Assembly (NCBI GenBank): GCA_964590195.1
Contig: CAZPWJ010000007.1
Coordinates: 1-64,000, forward strand
Direction of reading: 5' to 3'
Source of the DNA: GCA-2731375 sp964590195
GTDB taxonomy: Bacteria > Pseudomonadota > Alphaproteobacteria > GCA-2731375
DNA: 64,000 nt
Shown here: in pieces, positions 60,195-64,000 of the stretch
How positions within the stretch are numbered: the stretch's first letter is position 1
Layout: the number at the start of each line of letters is the position of its first letter
Program-made: the position numbers and the translations under genes
The notes under the pieces: generated by a model
Seen by the model: only the letters and a program-made list of their open reading frames with translations
The model's database searches: none
What the model was told of the DNA's origin: nothing

Positions 60195-61454
60195 ATGGCC
60201 GCCCTGTGCCGCGACTGTCTGACGGTTGCCGCGCGGGATCCCGCGCCTGAACGGTGCCTCTCCTGCGGTTCGCCCCGCCTGGTGCGCCATGATGAATTGC
60301 TCGACCTGGGTATCGCGCACTTGGATTGCGATGCCTTCTATGCCAGTGTCGAAAAACGCGATGATCCCGCCCTGGCCGATAAACCGGTGATCGTTGGCGG
60401 CGGACATCGCGGCGTCGTCTCGGCTGCCTGTTACATCGCGCGGACCTTTGGTGTGCGTTCCGCCATGCCCATGTTCAAGGCCCGCAAGGCCTGCCCGCAA
60501 GCCGTGGTGATCAAGCCCGACATGGCGAAATACGCAACCGCCGGCCATCAGATCCGCGCCATTATGAAGGACTATACCCCCTTGGTGGAACCGCTGTCCC
60601 TGGATGAGGCTTTCCTCGATCTGACCGGGACCGAGCGGCTGCATGGCCAGGCCCCCGCCGCCACCGCCGCGGCAATCGTCAAACGCATCGCCGCCGAGGT
60701 CGGCGTCACCGCCTCCATCGGCCTGTCCTATAATAAATCCCTGGCCAAGGTGGCTTCGGATCTGGACAAGCCCAAGGGTTTCGCGGTGATTGGCCGGGCC
60801 GAGGCTGTGGATTTCCTGGCCGCGCAGCCGGTATCGATTATCTGGGGCGCGGGCAAGGCTCTGCAACGGCGGCTGGCCAAGGAAGGCATAACGACCGTGG
60901 CGCAATTGCAGGCGATAGAGGAGAACGAACTGCTGGCCCGCTACGGCGCCATGGGGCAGCGCATGGCGCAGTTCGTGCGCGGCGAGGATCCGCGCCGGAT
61001 CAGCGCCAACCGGCCCACCAAAAGCATTTCCTCGGAAACCACCTTTCATGACGATATCGCCGATGGCGAAGAGCTGAAGAAAATCCTCTGGCGTCAGGCG
61101 GACCGTGTGGCCCGGCGTATCAAGAGCGCCGAGCTGGCCGGCACCACCGTGGTCTTGAAATTGCGCCGCGCCGATTTTCGTATTCTGACCCGCAGCCGCC
61201 GTCTGCCCGATCCGACGCAATTAGCCGATACCATTTATCAGCACGCCGCCGAGCTGCTGGCCAAGGAGATCAATGGCACCGCCTATCGCTTGCTGGGTGT
61301 CGGTTTGAGCGGTCTGGTCGATGGCGCCGAGGCCGACCCTCTGTCCCTGGCCGATCCCGGCGGCGGGCGCCGGGCCGATGCGGAACGGGCCCTGGACAAG
61401 GTGCGCGAACGTTTTGGCACGGACGCCATCGGCAAGGGCCGGGGCCTGCGTTAA
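60195..61454 (+). CDS. dinB: DNA polymerase IV (DinB) with N-terminal CxxC pair
   Basis: The 419-residue Y-family translesion polymerase has IAHLDCDAFYASVEKRDDP, the catalytic SLDEAFLDLTGTERL, and the little-finger domain. Ahead of the core are about 40 extra residues with CRDC and CLSC, likely a zinc knuckle seen in one alphaproteobacterial DinB branch. The ATG at 60195 is chosen because it lies two bases after the ROK stop; the frame is open back to 60165. It ends without the canonical beta-clamp motif being obvious. Confidence 0.93.
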   Translation: MAALCRDCLTVAARDPAPERCLSCGSPRLVRHDELLDLGIAHLDCDAFYASVEKRDDPALADKPVIVGGGHRGVVSAACYIARTFGVRSAMPMFKARKACPQAVVIKPDMAKYATAGHQIRAIMKDYTPLVEPLSLDEAFLDLTGTERLHGQAPAATAAAIVKRIAAEVGVTASIGLSYNKSLAKVASDLDKPKGFAVIGRAEAVDFLAAQPVSIIWGAGKALQRRLAKEGITTVAQLQAIEENELLARYGAMGQRMAQFVRGEDPRRISANRPTKSISSETTFHDDIADGEELKKILWRQADRVARRIKSAELAGTTVVLKLRRADFRILTRSRRLPDPTQLADTIYQHAAELLAKEINGTAYRLLGVGLSGLVDGAEADPLSLADPGGGRRADAERALDKVRERFGTDAIGKGRGLR

Positions 61455-61474
61455 AATGCGGCTACGCTGAAACC

Positions 61475-62296
61475 TTATTCGCAGTTTGGCTGCTCGAGAT
61501 ACTGCAGCTCCACCAACTGGCCGGTCAAGCCGAAGTCCGGATAATCCAACTTCAGGTCATCGGCTATGCCGTCGCCGTGCAAGGTGAAGCCGACTTCGAA
61601 CTGGGGCGTGCCGATCTGGCTGTCATGATGGTAATAGGCCAGGCGTATGGGCCAGCTGGCCAGATCCTTGGCCAACAGCCTGCTGCGCTTTCGCTGTGCC
61701 GGTTTCAGTTTATCACCGATGAATACCGAGGCGTGATAATAGCCGGCCGAGTTGCTGCCATCGAACAGGGGCACTTCAAAGCCGCGGCGGCCGGCCATCG
61801 CAGCCTTTAATACCGCGCGATTGTACGATATGGGAAACAGCGTGCCCTTGGGCAAGGCCAGCTCCCGCGCCGCCGGTAATTGCCAGACACCCAGACTCTT
61901 ACTCTGGCCGGCGGCGTCTGGATCTAGGCTGCCCCGGCCCTGCTCCTGTTCGATCGCGGCGCCGTTGATCCTATTCACCATGGTAAAGCGCATGGCGCGG
62001 CCATCGCGGCTTTCCCAGACCGAGGCCTGCATATCCCCGATCATCTCGGGCGTTTCGCTGTTTGTAATGCGGGTGATGAAGGCTTGATTGAGGATGTAGC
62101 CGGCGCAGTTTTCAAGCAATTCCACGACCAGGCGCCCGCTGGCGGTATCGATACCGCCGTTGTCGCGTCCCTGGTTCAATTTCAGGTCATAGACCGCGCG
62201 GGCCGGGCGCAGGGTTTGGGACAAGGCCGCGGTGGCGCCGAAAACAAGGGCGGACAGAAGAGCGAGGCTGCAAATTCCCCGTGCTGATTTAACCAT
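61475..62296 (-). CDS. EipB-family periplasmic envelope-integrity protein (DUF1849)
   Basis: The 273-residue exported protein has a signal peptide (KSARGICSLALLSALVFGATAALSQ). The beta-spiral core of the family is recognised by RPARAVYDLKLNQGRDNGGI, GRLVVELLENCAGYILNQAFI and FEVPLFDGSNSAGYYHASVFIG. Cys in LLENCAGY and the C-terminal EQPNCE can form the disulfide described for Brucella EipB. It supports outer-envelope stability. It converges on dinB with 20 bases between. Confidence 0.9.
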   Translation of the reverse strand: MVKSARGICSLALLSALVFGATAALSQTLRPARAVYDLKLNQGRDNGGIDTASGRLVVELLENCAGYILNQAFITRITNSETPEMIGDMQASVWESRDGRAMRFTMVNRINGAAIEQEQGRGSLDPDAAGQSKSLGVWQLPAARELALPKGTLFPISYNRAVLKAAMAGRRGFEVPLFDGSNSAGYYHASVFIGDKLKPAQRKRSRLLAKDLASWPIRLAYYHHDSQIGTPQFEVGFTLHGDGIADDLKLDYPDFGLTGQLVELQYLEQPNCE

Positions 62297-62366
62297 TTAT
62301 CCTGTAGGCTCCAAAATCCTGGTGCGGCGGCGCCATAGTAGCAGACTTTGAGAGATAGAGGTTCAG

Positions 62367-63242
62367 ATGTTGAATATCGGCCAGTTCGAAATCAGCCGTG
62401 TGATCGAAAGCGAGGGACCATTCCTGCCCGTGCAGGATTTTATTCCCGAAGCCGAACAGGCGGTGATCGAAGCCAACCGGGATTGGCTGTATCCGCGCTA
62501 TATCGAGCCCGGAACCGACAAGATCATGCTGAACATCCAATCCTATATCCTGCGCACGCCGCGCCACACCATTCTGGTCGATACTTGCGTCGGCAACGAC
62601 AAGCCGCGTCCGGGCAGGCCCATGTTCGACCAGCTCAACCTGCCCTATCTGGCCGATCTGGCCGCCGCCGGCGTACAGCCGGAAGAGGTTGACTTCGTGC
62701 TCTGCACCCATTTGCACGTGGATCACGTGGGCTGGAACACCAAACTGGTCAATGGCCGCTGGGTGCCGACCTTTCCCAATGCCAAATACATCTTTGCCCG
62801 CAAGGAGTACGAGTTCTGGGAGCAGCGCCACCTGGACGGCACCGAGGGCCCCGTGCCCAACGTCTATGATGACAGTGTGCTGCCGGTGATGGAGGCGGGG
62901 CAGGCGGTGCTGGTGGATATGGATCACCAGATCGACGACGGCATGTGGTTCGAACCGGCACCGGGGCACACCGCCGGCAATGTGGTTCTGAACCTGCAAT
63001 CGCAAGGCTGCAACGCGGTGATGTGCGGCGATGTCATGCATCATCCGTTGCAATTGGTGCGTCCCGAATGGTCAAGCCGTGCCTGCGAGGATCCGGTCCA
63101 GTCCACCGCGACCAGACGTGCGTTTATCGGGCGCCATGCCGATACCGACACCCTGATCGCACCGGCTCATTTCGCATCGCCCACCATGGGCCATATCATC
63201 AGCCGGGGCGATGCCTTCGGCTATCGCCACATCGACGAATAG
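62367..63242 (+). CDS. Metallo-beta-lactamase-fold hydrolase (lactonase/esterase-like)
   Basis: The 291-residue protein has the metal motif FVLCTHLHVDHVGWN, further ligands in PAPGHTAGNVVLNL and VMCGDVMHHPLQL, and the final His in LIAPAHFASPTMGHI. It resembles quorum-quenching lactonase-like MBL proteins, but the substrate is not known. There is no signal peptide. It diverges from the EipB-type gene. Confidence 0.9.
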   Translation: MLNIGQFEISRVIESEGPFLPVQDFIPEAEQAVIEANRDWLYPRYIEPGTDKIMLNIQSYILRTPRHTILVDTCVGNDKPRPGRPMFDQLNLPYLADLAAAGVQPEEVDFVLCTHLHVDHVGWNTKLVNGRWVPTFPNAKYIFARKEYEFWEQRHLDGTEGPVPNVYDDSVLPVMEAGQAVLVDMDHQIDDGMWFEPAPGHTAGNVVLNLQSQGCNAVMCGDVMHHPLQLVRPEWSSRACEDPVQSTATRRAFIGRHADTDTLIAPAHFASPTMGHIISRGDAFGYRHIDE

Positions 63243-63247
63243 CGCGA

Positions 63248-64000
63248 TTAGCTGCCCTTGAAGACCGGCGGGCGCTTCTCGACGAAGGCGGCCTGCGCCT
63301 CTCTTGCGTCGTCGGTTTTGGACATGGCCACGGTCAGTTCCTGCTCGTAACGGTAGCCATCGCGCAGGCCAAGGTTGTCGGTGGTGTTGAGGGCTTGTTT
63401 GGTGACCCGGATGGCGAGGGGGCTTTTGGCGGCGATTTCGTTGGCGATTTCCATCGCGGCTTCGATCAGTTTGTCCGGCGCCACGCAATCCTCGACCACG
63501 CCCATGCGATACATCTCGGCACCGCCGACCCGCTTGCCCGTCAACAGCATGCGCCGTGCCTTGGAGCGCGGGAACAGCATGTTGACGTATTTGGCCCCGC
63601 CCATCAGTCCCACATCGATCTCGGGCATGCCCAATACGGCGTTTTCCGAGGCGATCAGGATGTCGCAACAGGCCGCCAGCGCCAGCCCGGCGCCAAGGGC
63701 GGCGCCGTTCAGGGCGCCAATGACTGGTTTCTCGCATTCCAGGATGCAGTAAAAGCTCTCCCGCGTGACCCGATTGTGCTGGCGGTAGAACCCGGCGCCC
63801 ACCTTGATGCCCTGGCGCTCCTTGATGTCGGCGCCGGCTGAAAAGACTTTTCCGGCCCCGGTCAGGATAATGGCGCGGACATCCTCGCGGTCGCTCAATT
63901 CATCGAAGATTGCCGTCAATTCATCGCGGAATGGCCGGTTCTGTGCGTTGACCGGCGGATGGTCCATGGTCACCAGGGCAACATAATTTTCGATATCCAC
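63248..64000 (-). CDS. Enoyl-CoA hydratase/isomerase, cut at the window edge
   Basis: At least 250 residues of a crotonase-fold protein are present: DIENYVALVTMDHPPVNAQN, TGAGKVFSAGADIKER (oxyanion loop), VIGALNGAALGAGLALAACCDILIAS and GMPEIDVGLMGGAKYVN. Glu in the position after MPEIDVGL is a candidate catalytic residue. The 3' end is complete, and the real start is probably a few residues beyond base 64000. It may hydrate enoyl-CoA in beta-oxidation or act on another acyl-CoA. Confidence 0.9.
   Translation of the reverse strand: MDIENYVALVTMDHPPVNAQNRPFRDELTAIFDELSDREDVRAIILTGAGKVFSAGADIKERQGIKVGAGFYRQHNRVTRESFYCILECEKPVIGALNGAALGAGLALAACCDILIASENAVLGMPEIDVGLMGGAKYVNMLFPRSKARRMLLTGKRVGGAEMYRMGVVEDCVAPDKLIEAAMEIANEIAAKSPLAIRVTKQALNTTDNLGLRDGYRYEQELTVAMSKTDDAREAQAAFVEKRPPVFKGS

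Noticed and set aside
1..64000. CRISPR arrays, tRNA or rRNA genes, prophage or intact IS transposase genes
   Set aside because: No regularly spaced repeats, cloverleaf sequences, rRNA segments or transposase/integrase motifs were seen in the intergenic spaces or reading frames.

Overview
The window reads as a contiguous piece of chromosome from an alphaproteobacterium, most likely a free-living, metabolically broad member of the Rhodospirillales or a neighbouring group. The evidence is moderately high GC, an adjacent divK-pleD pair, an EipB-type (DUF1849) envelope protein, DUF2852 and DUF3572 proteins, a PdeM-type nuclease, and a cluster of GANTC (CcrM-type) sites. I saw no rRNA, tRNA, CRISPR array, prophage or intact insertion sequence. 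There is one small non-autonomous transposon-like element.

Layout. 1-3.4 kb: a partial reading frame, a Cys-rich unknown, an MscS channel, a class III cyclase and an NrtS-like protein. 3.5-5.2 kb: a PLP sulfur-amino-acid enzyme fused to two NifU-type domains. 5.3-8.3 kb (minus strand): a six-gene nitrile hydratase-like cluster with a split and duplicated beta subunit and two accessory/beta fusions. 8.4-11.7 kb (plus strand): a Rieske dioxygenase, a methyltransferase and a metallo-beta-lactamase-fold protein, divergent from the hydratase. 11.7-15.5 kb: hydantoinase/oxoprolinase A and B. 15.6-21.7 kb: PdeM, a coiled-coil protein, an E1 alpha/beta ketoacid dehydrogenase pair without E2 or E3, and a duplicated-domain protein of unknown function joined to a thiamine-diphosphate enzyme. 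21.7-26 kb: a FecR protein and a four-gene operon (VOC, CoA transferase, methyltransferase, GNAT). 26-36 kb: catabolic genes (two Old Yellow Enzymes, GMC oxidoreductase, aminotransferase, P450), a TetR regulator with visible operators, and a glutaredoxin-DinB gene interrupted by an in-frame TGA exactly where the first redox cysteine should be. That gene is a strong selenoprotein candidate.

36-64 kb is mostly housekeeping: lolA, ftsK, a class I aminotransferase, amtB-glnK with a sigma-54 promoter, dprA, topA, rnr, an Hpt/pseudo-receiver protein, a 266-bp MITE-like element, an ATP-grasp protein, an Nfu protein, a MarR regulator with a Cys cluster facing a rhodanese, twin NUDIX genes, rpmG, pleD, divK, a HAD phosphatase, a ROK kinase, dinB, an EipB-family gene, a second MBL hydrolase and the edge of an enoyl-CoA hydratase.

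The most unusual items are the candidate selenocysteine gene (27329-28120), the PLP-NifU fusion (3539-5245) with an Nfu paralogue elsewhere in the window, the rearranged nitrile hydratase cluster (5262-8312), the duplicated-domain protein beside the TPP enzyme (19140-21706), and the MITE whose two ends supply the stop codons of both flanking genes. All assignments were made by reading the sequence; no database search was run.
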